A DNA stretch of 64,000 nt from assembly GCF_016908015.1 (NCBI RefSeq), contig NZ_JAFBDB010000001.1, forward strand, positions 865,065 to 929,064, in the 5' to 3' direction. This stretch comes from Clostridium pascui (lineage in GTDB: Bacteria > Bacillota > Clostridia > Clostridiales > Clostridiaceae). Under the pieces are notes generated by a model that was not told where the DNA came from, did no database searches, and was given only the letters and a program-made list of their open reading frames with translations. This document shows, one piece after another, positions 43,822 to 53,561 of the stretch. The translations under genes were made by a program, and so were the position numbers. How positions within the stretch are numbered: position 1 is the stretch's first letter; every line of letters begins with the position of its first letter.

Positions 43822-46182
43822 TTACTCTCTTTCTTTTAAAACTTCAACCAAATTAAGCTTTGAAATTTTTCTTTTTAATGCTAGTTTAGCAATAAATAGA
43901 GATAGTATTGTTCCCATAGCTGCTATAATAATAGCATTATAACTTACATCTGTAGGCATATTATATAAATCACTGCTAAAAGCTTTAGAAACCAAGTCCA
44001 TCATCGACTTTGTTATTGGGATACCGATTAATATTGATACAATACTTATAAATAATTGCTCTATAGACAGTACTTCTAACACTTCTTCTTCTGAAAATCC
44101 CATAACTCTTAGAGAAGCAAGTTCTCTCTCCCTTTCAGAAAATGAAATAACACTTGATGTATAAATTATAATAAATCCTAATATTACAGAAAAAATTAAT
44201 AAACTCCATATAGTACTTCTTGATGTTTTCATCATCTCATTTATCTTTTTTATCAAATCATTTTTTACTTCTATACTTGTTATCACAGGAGATTTATTAT
44301 AATACTCTTTAAAAATTTTGATATTTTCATCATCTATCTTTAACATAATAGATGTAGCAATTTCCTCTTTTGATACAAGCTTTGATAATTCTTCAATATT
44401 CATATAAGCGCTTAACCCAAGATACTGAGGGATTATTTCCGATACATAAACCTTCCTTTTTTCATCTCCAATAAAAGGACTTTCCAATTGAAGCTCTGTA
44501 CCCACTTTAGCATTTAAAATTTGTGATGCCCTTTCTGAAAGTACTATCCCAGAATAAGGCAAAGCAATTTTATTTCCCTCTTTATCCAAAATATTGTACA
44601 GTACGCTGTCGCTTTTTATACCTATGACTGCAATGTCTTTTTCATGCCACAAATTTTTAAGATTTACAGGTAATTCAAGCATAGGCTCTACATCCATTAC
44701 TTCTTTTCTATGTTTAATTTCTTCTATTATATTTTTACTTTTTAAAGGTGATTGAAAACTTACCTTACAATCATAAACCTGAACTTTCTCATATTGTTGA
44801 TTAAATATTATGTCAAATAAATCAAATGAATTAAAAAAAGTACACATTAAGCTAAATGCAAATAATATACCAAATAGAGTAAATGTACTTCTTCCCTTAT
44901 TTCTAAATATATTTCTTACAGCCATCTTACCTTGACTATTTAAGCTATTCCAAAAAAAATTTATCTTTTCTGCTAAGGTTTTCTTTGAAGCTCTTGGATT
45001 TTCTGGTCTCATAGCCTCTGCAGGTTCTAATTTTAAAACCTTTTTGCTTCCTTGAACTCCAGCTAAAATACTAACAACTAAGGATATAACTATTCCAAAA
45101 ATCATATACTCAATGGAAAAAGAGCTGCTTAGGTTTGGTATACTGAAGTAATCCTTATACATTTCCGTCATAGGTACTGCTAAAGCTATTCCTGAAAGCC
45201 CTCCTACTAGTCCTCCTATAAGCCCAACAAATATAGCATAGGATGCATAATGATAAAGTACTTCTTTACTGCTATATCCAAATGATTTTAATATTCCAAT
45301 TTGTCCCCTTTGCTGCTCTATAGTTCTTTTAAGCATTATATAAAGTATAAATCCAGCAATACATAAAAATATCATAGGCAATGTCTTTGATATCTTTTCA
45401 AGACTTAAAAGTTCTTGAGAAAGCATCAAATTACTTGCTTGATCCTTTCTTGCATATATGCCCTTTAAAGAATAACTTTTAAGAGAAAATTTAAGTTCAT
45501 CTTCAATGTCTTTATACTTATAATTATTATCAACTTGAAAGGATATGTCATTAACTAAAGTTTTTTCTTTAAAATAAGATTTCATAACCTCATACGGAAT
45601 ATAAGCTACTCCAAACATCTCTGGATTTGGAAATAATTCTTGACTACTTTTCATTGCATACACAAAATCCGGACTCATTTCCGTTCCGCCTATATTAAAA
45701 TTGACTTTTTTACCTTCAATTATTAAAGGGATTTCATCCCCAATCTTTAGTTTATTGGCATTAAAAAAGCCAGTATCAATTAAGATACTCTTTGAATTAT
45801 TTTTTAAATACTCACCGTCAATCAGTATCGGCATATTTAATCTATAATTCTTATTTAAATCTACAGATATTAATCTAATATACACATTCCTATTGATATC
45901 TTCTGTATATACTCTAACATCCTTTACTAGTCTTCCCTCAATATACTTAATTCCTTTTATTTTCCTTAGATTATCTATTTCATTATAGGGAATTCCATTA
46001 ACTGCTGCAAAGCCATCAGCGAAGTTTGCATTTTTATAAAATCTTTCTTTAGCAGAGTTTAAATTATTACTCACCATTGACATGGAAGTAAACACCAATA
46101 TCCCCGCTGCTACTACAATGATACACGCTATATAAGAAGCCTTATTTTCTCTTATATCTCTTAACATTTTTAAAAACAACAT
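43822..46182 (-). CDS. FtsX/MacB-type ABC transporter permease
   Basis: This 786-residue permease has an N-terminal membrane helix, a large extracytoplasmic domain, three central helices of the first FtsX domain (about 270-390), a second extracytoplasmic domain and a second FtsX domain near the C-terminus (RERELASLRVMGFSEEEVL). I chose the ATG at 46180-46182, behind GGAGG and overlapping the ATPase stop by 1 nt (TAATG). The duplicated form is typical of exporters of peptides or lipids. Confidence 0.88.
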   Translation of the reverse strand: MLFLKMLRDIRENKASYIACIIVVAAGILVFTSMSMVSNNLNSAKERFYKNANFADGFAAVNGIPYNEIDNLRKIKGIKYIEGRLVKDVRVYTEDINRNVYIRLISVDLNKNYRLNMPILIDGEYLKNNSKSILIDTGFFNANKLKIGDEIPLIIEGKKVNFNIGGTEMSPDFVYAMKSSQELFPNPEMFGVAYIPYEVMKSYFKEKTLVNDISFQVDNNYKYKDIEDELKFSLKSYSLKGIYARKDQASNLMLSQELLSLEKISKTLPMIFLCIAGFILYIMLKRTIEQQRGQIGILKSFGYSSKEVLYHYASYAIFVGLIGGLVGGLSGIALAVPMTEMYKDYFSIPNLSSSFSIEYMIFGIVISLVVSILAGVQGSKKVLKLEPAEAMRPENPRASKKTLAEKINFFWNSLNSQGKMAVRNIFRNKGRSTFTLFGILFAFSLMCTFFNSFDLFDIIFNQQYEKVQVYDCKVSFQSPLKSKNIIEEIKHRKEVMDVEPMLELPVNLKNLWHEKDIAVIGIKSDSVLYNILDKEGNKIALPYSGIVLSERASQILNAKVGTELQLESPFIGDEKRKVYVSEIIPQYLGLSAYMNIEELSKLVSKEEIATSIMLKIDDENIKIFKEYYNKSPVITSIEVKNDLIKKINEMMKTSRSTIWSLLIFSVILGFIIIYTSSVISFSERERELASLRVMGFSEEEVLEVLSIEQLFISIVSILIGIPITKSMMDLVSKAFSSDLYNMPTDVSYNAIIIAAMGTILSLFIAKLALKRKISKLNLVEVLKERE

Positions 46183-46904
46183 TACCAACTAACCTCCTCA
46201 GGGGAAAGAGGTTTTTTATTTACTATTATGTTTACAAGCTTGCCATCCTTTATGTAAAATACCCTATCTGCAGTTTTAGCTATATCTGAGTTATGAGTAA
46301 TTATAATAACGGTCTTACCGTATTTCTGATTGAAGTTTCTTAAAAGCTTTAATACCATTAATCCTGTATTACCATCTAGGGCTCCTGTAGGCTCATCACA
46401 TAAAAGTATGTCTGGATTCTTTGCTAAAGCTCTTGCAATAGCTACTCTCTGCTGCTCTCCTCCAGACATTTGAGATGGAAAATGATCCGCTCTCTCTAAA
46501 AGTCCTACATCTTTTAGCATTTCTTTTGAATTTAATGGATTTTTACTTAGTTCTGCCGACAGCTTAACATTTTCTTCTGCTGTTAAATTTGGCATAAGAT
46601 TATAAAATTGAAATACAAACCCAACTGCTTCTCGTCTATATATCGTAAGCCCCTTTTCATTTTCTTTGTGAAGTTCTTTATCCTTATAATAAAGCTCACC
46701 TGAAGATACTTTATCCATTCCACCAATCATGTTTAGAAGAGTACTCTTCCCAGATCCACTTGGACCTAAAACAACTAAAAATTCTCCGTTATAAATTTCA
46801 AAATCTATTCCATCTAAAGCTCTTACTTCTACCTCACCCATATGATAAACCTTCTTAATGTCTTTACCCATTAATATAACATTCAAAACATCACCGCCAG
46901 ACAT
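46182..46904 (-). CDS. MacB/LolD-type ABC transporter ATP-binding protein
   Basis: This 240-residue ATPase has [37 protein letters not shown] and IIITHN. It powers the FtsX-type permease and adaptor downstream, giving a three-gene MacAB-like exporter. The exact start is uncertain: ATG at 46904 has a weak site, and TTG six codons on (46886) follows GGCGGTGA. The gene upstream (ABC importer ATPase) ends 60 nt away with no clear terminator between. Confidence 0.9.
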   Translation of the reverse strand: MSGGDVLNVILMGKDIKKVYHMGEVEVRALDGIDFEIYNGEFLVVLGPSGSGKSTLLNMIGGMDKVSSGELYYKDKELHKENEKGLTIYRREAVGFVFQFYNLMPNLTAEENVKLSAELSKNPLNSKEMLKDVGLLERADHFPSQMSGGEQQRVAIARALAKNPDILLCDEPTGALDGNTGLMVLKLLRNFNQKYGKTVIIITHNSDIAKTADRVFYIKDGKLVNIIVNKKPLSPEEVSW

Positions 46905-46964
46905 CTTTTTAATTTATGACATCACATTATTTTTATTCACTATGTTTGCTTTTTAGTATAAGTT

Positions 46965-47759
46965 CTATGAAAATAATACTCTGTCACTCATAACGTCTTT
47001 AGACTGTAGATTTTCAAAATAATTTAGTAATTTTTCTATAGTTAGCGCCTTCTTTTCCTCACCTTTAATATCTAATAATATATTGCCTCTATGCATCATA
47101 ATAAGTCTATTGCCAAGCTTTATCGCATGATTTAAATTATGAGTTATCATAAGGGTAGTTATCTTTTTACTTTTGACTACTTCTTCAGTTAAATTTATTA
47201 TTTTTTCAGAAGTTTTAGGATCTAGGGCAGCAGTATGTTCATCAAGCAAAAGAAGTCTTGGATTTGACATTGTAGCCATAATTAAGGACATCGCCTGTCT
47301 CTGCCCTCCTGATAAAAGTCCTACTTTATTATAAAGATTATTTTCAAGACCTAAATCAAGTTTTGATAATAATTCTTTAAAATATGGGATATCTTTTTTT
47401 GAAATCCCCTTAGAAAGACCAAATTTCCTTCCTTTGTTATGAGCCATGGATAGATTCTCCAATATATTCATTGAAGGTGATGTTCCCGAAGAAGGGTCTT
47501 GAAACACTCTCCCAATAAATCTTGTTCTTTTAAACTCAGATAAATTGGATATTTCTTTATCGTCTAAAACTATTTTCCCTTTATAATCTTCTATAGAACC
47601 TGAAATTATATTTAATAGAGTTGACTTTCCTGCTCCATTGCTCCCTATTATGGTAATAAAATCTCCCTCTTCAATATCTAGTGATAATTTATCTAAAACT
47701 AAATTTTCATTTATAGTATTCTCATTAAAAACCTTAGACAATTTCTGTATCTTGAGCAT
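46965..47759 (-). CDS. ABC importer ATP-binding protein (TrpXYZ-like family)
   Basis: This 264-residue ATPase has GSNGAGKST, LSGGQRQAMSLIM, LLLLDEHTAALD (His in place of the usual Pro) and MITHNL. It belongs to the importer group paired with COG4120-type permeases. It overlaps the permease stop by 26 nt. It is the last gene of the T-box controlled operon. Confidence 0.9.
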   Translation of the reverse strand: MLKIQKLSKVFNENTINENLVLDKLSLDIEEGDFITIIGSNGAGKSTLLNIISGSIEDYKGKIVLDDKEISNLSEFKRTRFIGRVFQDPSSGTSPSMNILENLSMAHNKGRKFGLSKGISKKDIPYFKELLSKLDLGLENNLYNKVGLLSGGQRQAMSLIMATMSNPRLLLLDEHTAALDPKTSEKIINLTEEVVKSKKITTLMITHNLNHAIKLGNRLIMMHRGNILLDIKGEEKKALTIEKLLNYFENLQSKDVMSDRVLFS

Positions 47760-48630
47760 TAGTCATCCCTCCCCAAAGTGATAATTTTTTAATTTTTAAC
47801 TTTAATTTATTTTGACTTAATCCAAGTGCACATACTACAATTACAGAAGTTATAAGCTTTAAATCTGTAGGCTCTAATCCCAATTTTAAAGCAGCCCCAA
47901 TACTTAATTTATATAGAATCGCTCCAAATACTGCAACAGTTGTCAACTTAACCCATGATAACTTTTTGAATAAGGCTTCTCCAAGTATAATGGATGCAAG
48001 CCCCATTACAACTATTCCACTTCCCATACCTACATCTGAAAAGCTTTGATATTGTGCCATTATAGATCCAGATAAAGCTACTAAGGCATTTGAGATAGCA
48101 AGTCCAAGAATTTTAATCATCCCTTTATCAATTCCTAGTAAAGTTATAAGCTTTGGATTATCACCAGTTGCTTTCAAAAGAAAACCTATCTTTGTGTCTA
48201 GAAAAAAATCCAATATATACTTCGTCACCAAAACAAATATTAAAATAACTATTAAAGTATTATTACTACCTGTAAATATAGTTTTATTGTTGAAAAGGGG
48301 AATATTTGCTTTTCCCATGATTCTTAAATTAACGGAATATAATCCTGTCATTACTATAATTCCTGAAAGTAAATTAGTTATTTTAAGTTTTACATGTAAA
48401 ACTCCTGTAATACCTCCAGCTATAGCACCTGCCAGCAAAGACAACACACAAGCAATGGCTGGGGACATACCTGAGGTTAAAGATGCAGCAGTAACCGCAG
48501 CTCCCAATGGGAAGCTGCCATCTACTGATAAATCCGGAAAGTCCAATATTTTGTATGAAATATATACTCCTAGAGCCATTATGCCAAATATAAGCCCTTG
48601 TTCTAATACACCTAACCAAAAATTAAACAT
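47734..48630 (-). CDS. ABC importer permease (COG4120-type)
   Basis: This 298-residue protein has about eight to ten membrane segments with the motifs DFPDLSVDGSFPLGAAV, NLLSGIIVMTGLYSVN and GDNPKLITLLGID of the branched-chain-type permease superfamily. It overlaps the binding-protein gene by 1 nt (stop/start) and the ATPase gene by 26 nt. It forms the channel of the transporter. Confidence 0.9.
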   Translation of the reverse strand: MFNFWLGVLEQGLIFGIMALGVYISYKILDFPDLSVDGSFPLGAAVTAASLTSGMSPAIACVLSLLAGAIAGGITGVLHVKLKITNLLSGIIVMTGLYSVNLRIMGKANIPLFNNKTIFTGSNNTLIVILIFVLVTKYILDFFLDTKIGFLLKATGDNPKLITLLGIDKGMIKILGLAISNALVALSGSIMAQYQSFSDVGMGSGIVVMGLASIILGEALFKKLSWVKLTTVAVFGAILYKLSIGAALKLGLEPTDLKLITSVIVVCALGLSQNKLKLKIKKLSLWGGMTNAQDTEIV

Positions 48631-49649
48631 TATTTTTCACCACCATTTATAATTGTCGCAGATTTTTTTAAGTCTTCAGATACATTTATATTTATCTTAT
48701 TTGCAGTATCCATATTTATAACTAATTCAGTATCTATTAAAGTTGTAATTGGCATTTCCTTTGGACTTTTTCCTTTTATAACTTCTACTGCCATAACTCC
48801 TGTTTGATATCCAAGTTTATAATAATCTATACCCTCAGTAGCTAAAGCTCCTCCTTCGACTTCCGCCTTTACAGCTCCTATAATTGGAATCTTATTTTCA
48901 ATGCACTTAGATGATATCAAAGGCATTGATGATGCGACAACATTATCTGCCGGAGCATATAAAACATCTATATTTTTCACAAGGGCACTTAAAGACTGAG
49001 ATATCTCATTTGTATTAGTAACCCCTGAAGTTATAATTTTCAAACCATACTTAGGTGCTATTTTTTTAATCTTTTCAATTTCTGATTCAGTGTTTACTTC
49101 ACTGGTGTTATAAAGTATGCCCATATTCTTAGCATTAGGTACTAGTTTTTTTAAGAGTTCTAATTGCTTTTCAATTGGCGCTGCATCTGTAGTTCCTGTA
49201 ACGTTTGTTCCTGATTTTTCAAGAGAATTTGCAATACCTGCTTTAACAGGATCTGTTACTGCTGTTACAAGTATAGGCCTATCTTTTATTGCATTATACA
49301 TCGCCTGAGCTGTAGGTGTTGCAATTGCAAATACTAAATCTTTGTCCTGAGATGCAAAGTTTTGAGCAATAGTTTGTACTGTAGGCATATCCCCTTGTGC
49401 ATTTTGAAAATCTACTTTTAAATTTGTACCTTCCTTATAGCCATTTGCTGAAAGAGCATCCATAAATCCTTTCCTAGCTGAATCTAAAGATGGATGTTCA
49501 ACTATTTGAGCCACCCCAATATTAATAATTTTTTCATTACCCTTACTAATAACTTGTTCATCCCCCTTGTTACTAGAACAGCCCGAAAATAAAGCTAAAG
49601 CCACCAACGGAATTGTTACTAAAGTTTTTAAAGTTTTTTTACACATCAT
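48630..49649 (-). CDS. ABC importer substrate-binding lipoprotein (COG2984, TrpX-like)
   Basis: This 339-residue protein has a lipoprotein signal ending LFSGC and a two-lobe binding fold of the COG2984 type (IGVAQIVEHPSLD, ATPTAQAMYNAI, VTGTTDAAPIEKQL, LYAPADNVVASSMPLI). Homologues are often called TrpX, but the three upstream T-boxes do not carry a Trp codon or a Trp discriminator match, so the ligand is probably another amino acid. AGGGGGC precedes the ATG. It is first in the operon. Confidence 0.9.
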   Translation of the reverse strand: MMCKKTLKTLVTIPLVALALFSGCSSNKGDEQVISKGNEKIINIGVAQIVEHPSLDSARKGFMDALSANGYKEGTNLKVDFQNAQGDMPTVQTIAQNFASQDKDLVFAIATPTAQAMYNAIKDRPILVTAVTDPVKAGIANSLEKSGTNVTGTTDAAPIEKQLELLKKLVPNAKNMGILYNTSEVNTESEIEKIKKIAPKYGLKIITSGVTNTNEISQSLSALVKNIDVLYAPADNVVASSMPLISSKCIENKIPIIGAVKAEVEGGALATEGIDYYKLGYQTGVMAVEVIKGKSPKEMPITTLIDTELVINMDTANKININVSEDLKKSATIINGGEK

Positions 49650-49684
49650 AATTTTTGCCCCCTAAAATTTATTTATTATTAAAA

Positions 49685-49982
49685 TAAAAAACAGACTTCT
49701 CTCCTTACTGGAGCGAAAAGCCTGTTCGCGGTACCACCCAAATTTATATCTCATTTAAATAACGGCATTTTGCCGGCACAGCCTACTTTCATATGAAACC
49801 CCTTCTCATGCTTCGAAGGAGTAAGCGCCCATCAACAAATCATAGATTTGTGATGTATACTTATGATTTCAACCTGCAACTCAAGGGTGAATTTCAACAT
49901 AGGCTTAGTTTATGGGCTTTCACCTTTTCCCACTCTCTTTTAAACATCCTATTATTTACTTATCCCTATCACTGTTTTTATA
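49685..49982 (-). ncRNA. T-box leader 1 (gene-proximal)
   Basis: The minus strand has a complete T-box: Stem I starting near AACAGTGATAGGGATAAG, GAGTTGCAGGTTGAAATC in the specifier region, T-box sequence TGGTACCGCG (49727-49736), and terminator CTTTTCGCTCC...GGAGAGAAG with TTTTTT (49685-49725). The UGGU bulge base pairs with a tRNA carrying A73. It is followed by the importer operon. Confidence 0.9.
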
Positions 49983-50002
49983 ATAAATATTTAATTTTAG
50001 AT

Positions 50003-50300
50003 ATAAAAAAACAGACTTATCTCCTCACTGGAGCGAAAAGTCTGTTCGCGGTACCATCCAAATTTATATCTCATTTAAATAACGGCATCATGCCGGCTCA
50101 GCCTACTCTCATATGCAACTCCTCTTTATTTTTCCAAGGAGTAAGTAATAATCAGCAAATCATAGATTTGCGATGTATACTCATGATTTCAACCTGCAAC
50201 TCAAGGGTGAATTTCAACATAGGCTTAGTTTATGGGCTTTCACCTTTCCCCACTCTCTTTTAAACTTTCTACTGTTTACTTATCCCTATCACTGTTTTTA
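50003..50300 (-). ncRNA. T-box leader 2 (middle)
   Basis: It is a near-identical copy of leader 1, with T-box TGGTACCGCG at 50047-50056 and its own terminator. The specifier region reads UGAA-AUC-AUG-AGUA, where copies 1 and 3 have AUA in place of AUG; AUC is unchanged. Confidence 0.9.
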
Positions 50301-50327
50301 TAATGAATATTTAATTTTTCATATAAA

Positions 50328-50625
50328 ATAAAAAACAGACTTATCTCCTTACTGGAGCGAAAAGTCTGTTCGCGGTACCATCCAAATTTATATCTCATTT
50401 AAATAACGGCATCACGCCGGCTCAGCCTACTCTCATATGCAACTCCTTTTCATTTTCCAAGGGAGTAAGCACTAATCAGCAAATCATAGATTTGAGATGT
50501 ATACTTATGATTTCAACCTGCAACTCAAGGGTGAATTTCAACATAGGCTTAGTTTATGGGCTTTCACCTCTCCCCACTCTCTTTTAAACATCCTATTATT
50601 TACTTATCCCTATCACTGTTTTATA
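50328..50625 (-). ncRNA. T-box leader 3 (promoter-proximal)
   Basis: This is the first T-box in the transcript, with TGGTACCGCG at 50371-50380, intact Stem I and terminator. The period of about 320 nt between leaders indicates tandem duplication. Three serial terminators would give a very steep response to uncharged tRNA. Confidence 0.9.
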
Positions 50626-50744
50626 AATATTCACTTATAATAATTTTCTTAAAATTTATTATTAACAATTTATCATACTTATTAATTAATGTCAATCATA
50701 TTTTTAATTTTTTAGATAAAATTCCCTGTATCTAGGCTTCAAAT

Positions 50745-50779
50745 AAAAAGGAGCTGAAATTCAGCTCCTTTCATTTGTC
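50745..50779 (-). terminator. Terminator of the SASP gene
   Basis: AAAGGAGCTGAA and TTCAGCTCCTTT form a perfect 12-bp stem immediately downstream. Confidence 0.85.
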
Positions 50780-50781
50780 AA

Positions 50782-50982
50782 CTATCTTAAATTGCTTTCG
50801 TAAGCTTCTACCATTTTCTTAACCATCTGTCCGCCTACTGATCCAGCTTCTCTTGAAGTTAAATCTCCGTTATATCCCTGTTTAAGATTAACTCCTACTT
50901 CATTAGCTGCTTCCATTTTAAATCTGTTTAAACCTTCTTTAGCTTCTGGTACTAATGCTCTGTTACTACTTCTATTTGCCAT
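50782..50982 (-). CDS. Small acid-soluble spore protein, alpha/beta type
   Basis: This 66-residue protein coats and protects spore DNA. It has the normal elements: LVPEAKEGLNRFKMEAANEV with the Gpr cleavage site at the E-A bond, GYNGDLTSREAGSVGG and MVKKMVEAYESNL. AGGAGG precedes the ATG. Expression in the forespore (SigG) is expected from the family; I did not fix a promoter. Confidence 0.97.
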   Translation of the reverse strand: MANRSSNRALVPEAKEGLNRFKMEAANEVGVNLKQGYNGDLTSREAGSVGGQMVKKMVEAYESNLR

Positions 50983-51131
50983 GATAAATTCCTCCTTTAA
51001 TTTAAGTTGTATTAAGTAATAATCATTGTTGTAATATTAATATTACCTATTTGAAAATTAATACACTATTAAATTGGTGGAAGTTTATCCATTAGGTTCC
51101 ATAAAATCCATATTTAGAAGCATTGTTTATT

Positions 51132-51268
51132 AAGGAAACATCTCAATGAATTGAGATGTGCTGATTTATAACGAAATTATAAATTTCTATAAATCATGCA
51201 AGGAAACATCTCAATGAATCCAACTGTTCTGACTTCTTTCGAAATAATAAATTTCTTCAAATCATTCA
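51132..51268. repeat. Tandem duplication of a 68-nt hairpin unit
   Basis: AAGGAAACATCTCAATGAAT occurs at 51132 and again at 51200. The first unit folds into two hairpins (ACATCTCAAT with ATTGAGATGT, and GATTTATA with TATAAATC enclosing GAAATT/AATTTC). The second has diverged. It lies downstream of the acetamidase gene and may end its transcript. Confidence 0.5.
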
Positions 51269-51279
51269 TTGATTTTCTT

Positions 51280-52176
51280 TTAATAATTAAAATTATATTT
51301 TTCTAAAATAGTCAGTGGCATTTCCATTCTTGTAGTTTTTAAAGGGTCTACAATTTGACAAATTCTAAGGTTACCTACAAGAGATAAAAGCATAGCAGCT
51401 TCATTGATATTTATATTTAAATTTTCAGTCATAAACTTATGCATATTATGAGTTGCCATTTTTGATGCTTCATCTAAAGTTTTTGCTGAAGCTATAGTCA
51501 TTATATGTTCTCCTTGAACAAGCATAGGGAGAGGCATCTTTTTCCCTTTTAATACATTTATCTTTACTTGTACTTCTCCCGGTATTTCAAGTCCACATAT
51601 AGCAACTTCACCATCTCCCATTACCGCATGAAGATCTCCAATAGATAATAATGCTCCCTTCACATTTACTGGAAGATAAAGTACCGATCCTTTTACTATT
51701 CTATTACAATCCATATTTCCGCCATGATAATCTGGAACCATATTGTGTATCTCGCCTTCCGTTGGTGCAGTTCCAATAACCCCTATCATTGGATTTATAG
51801 GAATTTCTACTTTTTCATTGAACATGGCTTTTCCATCTTTTATAATTATTTTTTTAATTTGATCATCAGTAATTATATCTCCTAAAGCACCTACATTAGG
51901 TCTAACTCTCATTGTACCTTCCTCAGCTACTCTTATATCTAATATTTCTATTTTTAAAATATCAGATATTTCTGCTCCCTCAATATACAAAGGTCCTGTA
52001 GCAGGATTTCCAAAGTTAGGATTAATGCTGCTTCTTTCTTGATTCTCACTGCAAATTTGATTTTTATAACAATCGAAGGTTTCAAATGCTATGATATCTC
52101 CATCTTTAGCAGTTTCTACCCATTTATTTTCCTTTGTCATACTAAATATTGATTTTTCTTTTAAAATTCTTTTCAT
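51280..52176 (-). CDS. Acetamidase/formamidase family protein
   Basis: This 298-residue protein matches the FmdA/AmdA family: NPATGPLYIEGAEISD, GTAPTEGEIHNMVPDYHGGNMD, YLPVNVKGALLSIGDLHAVMGDGE and the metal ligands H and D in those motifs. It releases ammonia from short amides such as formamide. GGAGGG precedes the ATG. It is monocistronic; no urea or amide transporter is adjacent. Confidence 0.93.
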   Translation of the reverse strand: MKRILKEKSIFSMTKENKWVETAKDGDIIAFETFDCYKNQICSENQERSSINPNFGNPATGPLYIEGAEISDILKIEILDIRVAEEGTMRVRPNVGALGDIITDDQIKKIIIKDGKAMFNEKVEIPINPMIGVIGTAPTEGEIHNMVPDYHGGNMDCNRIVKGSVLYLPVNVKGALLSIGDLHAVMGDGEVAICGLEIPGEVQVKINVLKGKKMPLPMLVQGEHIMTIASAKTLDEASKMATHNMHKFMTENLNININEAAMLLSLVGNLRICQIVDPLKTTRMEMPLTILEKYNFNY

Positions 52177-52252
52177 AGAATATCATCCCTCCTAAAAGTA
52201 AATTTTACCATAATGAAATTATTATATCATATTTATTTTATAAATTTAAAAA

Positions 52253-52278
52253 AAGCTAGCTTAAAAAAACTAGCTCCT
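52253..52278 (-). terminator. Terminator of argJ-argC transcript
   Basis: Minus-strand GAGCTAG and CTAGCTT pair around TTTTTTTAAG and are followed by TTTTTTAAA. Confidence 0.75.
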
Positions 52279-52313
52279 CTATATTAAATTTATTCTTATA
52301 TTTTGCTTATAAA

Positions 52314-53531
52314 CTATGCTCTATAGTATCCATTAATCTTTACATAGTCATAAGTTAAGTCACATCCCCAAGCAACTGAATTGTAAATTCCATCATTTAA
52401 GTCAATAATTATATTTATATAATCCTCTTTTAAAATTTTTTCCACTAATTCCTTATTAAATATAGTGCCAGAACCTTTTTCCACAATTTTAACCGTATCT
52501 ATGTTATTTTTAAAAGTTATATCTACATTTTGGGGATCAAACTCTGCACCAGAATACCCTAAGGAGCACATAATTCTTCCCCAATTTGCATCACTTCCAA
52601 AAAAGGCTGATTTTACTAAGCTAGAAGATATAACTGATTTTGCACAAATCCTTGCATCTTGCTTAGTTCTAGCATTATTTAAATTTACTTCTATAAGTTT
52701 TGTAGCACCTTCGCCATCCTTAGCTATCATCTTTGATAATTCTTTATTAACAAAATCAAATGCCTCCTTAAACTTAAAGTATTCAGCATTTTCCTCCTCT
52801 ATTATTTTATTGCCAGCGGTACAATTTGATAATACAACAGCCATATCATTTGTACTTGTATCCCCATCCACTGATATCATATTATATGAGTCAATAACGC
52901 TTTCTTTTAGAGCCTTCGTTAGCATTAGTTTTGATATATTTACATTTGTAGCGATAAAACTTAAGATTGTTCCCATATCAGGATGAACCATACCTGAACC
53001 CTTTGCAATTCCTCCAATACATATTAATTCACCGTCTATTTCTAGTTCAACAAATATACTCTTTGTAAAGGTGTCTGTAGTCATAATAGCTTCCTCTGCA
53101 TCTTTGCCACCATCATAAGAAAGCTTTGTGCATCCTACTTTTATACCTGGAATAATCTTATCCATAGGTAATGATATTCCAATTCTACCTGTGGATGCGA
53201 TTAATACTTCCTCTGGAGATAATCCTAGACAATTAGCTGTAACTCTCCCCATTTCATAGGCATCCTCAACTCCACTTGCACCTGTACAAGAATTTGCATA
53301 ACCACTATTTATTACTATAGCTTGAGTATTATTTGAATTAATGTGGTTCATATTTACTAAAAGCGGAGCAGCTTTAACTTTATTTTTTGTAAATACAGCA
53401 GCAGCCACTGACTTTTTTTCACTATATATTATACATAAATCCTTTTTTTCATTTTTTCTAAGTCCAATATGAAGTCCTGTTGCCTTGATATGAGGTACAT
53501 CAGTAATGGTCTTATTGTATATAACTTTCAT
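52314..53531 (-). CDS. argJ: Bifunctional glutamate N-acetyltransferase / ornithine acetyltransferase
   Basis: ArgJ transfers acetyl from N-acetylornithine to glutamate, closing the cyclic arginine pathway, and may also use acetyl-CoA. The 405-residue precursor self-cleaves before the nucleophile Thr in GSGMVHPDMGTILSF (near residue 190). The C-terminal FGSDANWGRIMCSLGYSGAE is intact. The start is the ATG at 53529-53531 behind GGAGGAG. It lies 30 nt after argC in one transcript. No ArgA or ArgE is here, as expected for the cyclic route. Confidence 0.95.
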   Translation of the reverse strand: MKVIYNKTITDVPHIKATGLHIGLRKNEKKDLCIIYSEKKSVAAAVFTKNKVKAAPLLVNMNHINSNNTQAIVINSGYANSCTGASGVEDAYEMGRVTANCLGLSPEEVLIASTGRIGISLPMDKIIPGIKVGCTKLSYDGGKDAEEAIMTTDTFTKSIFVELEIDGELICIGGIAKGSGMVHPDMGTILSFIATNVNISKLMLTKALKESVIDSYNMISVDGDTSTNDMAVVLSNCTAGNKIIEEENAEYFKFKEAFDFVNKELSKMIAKDGEGATKLIEVNLNNARTKQDARICAKSVISSSLVKSAFFGSDANWGRIMCSLGYSGAEFDPQNVDITFKNNIDTVKIVEKGSGTIFNKELVEKILKEDYINIIIDLNDGIYNSVAWGCDLTYDYVKINGYYRA

Positions 53532-53561
53532 GATTATCTCCTCCATATATTACTTTTTACA

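Noticed and set aside
48194..48652. Plus-strand frame of 152 codons
   Set aside because: It is antisense to the ABC permease and binding-protein genes, with no ribosome site and no domain.
49793..50263. Plus-strand open frame of 156 codons
   Set aside because: It runs antisense through two T-box leaders. Its peptide repeats only because the leaders are duplicated, and it has no ribosome site.
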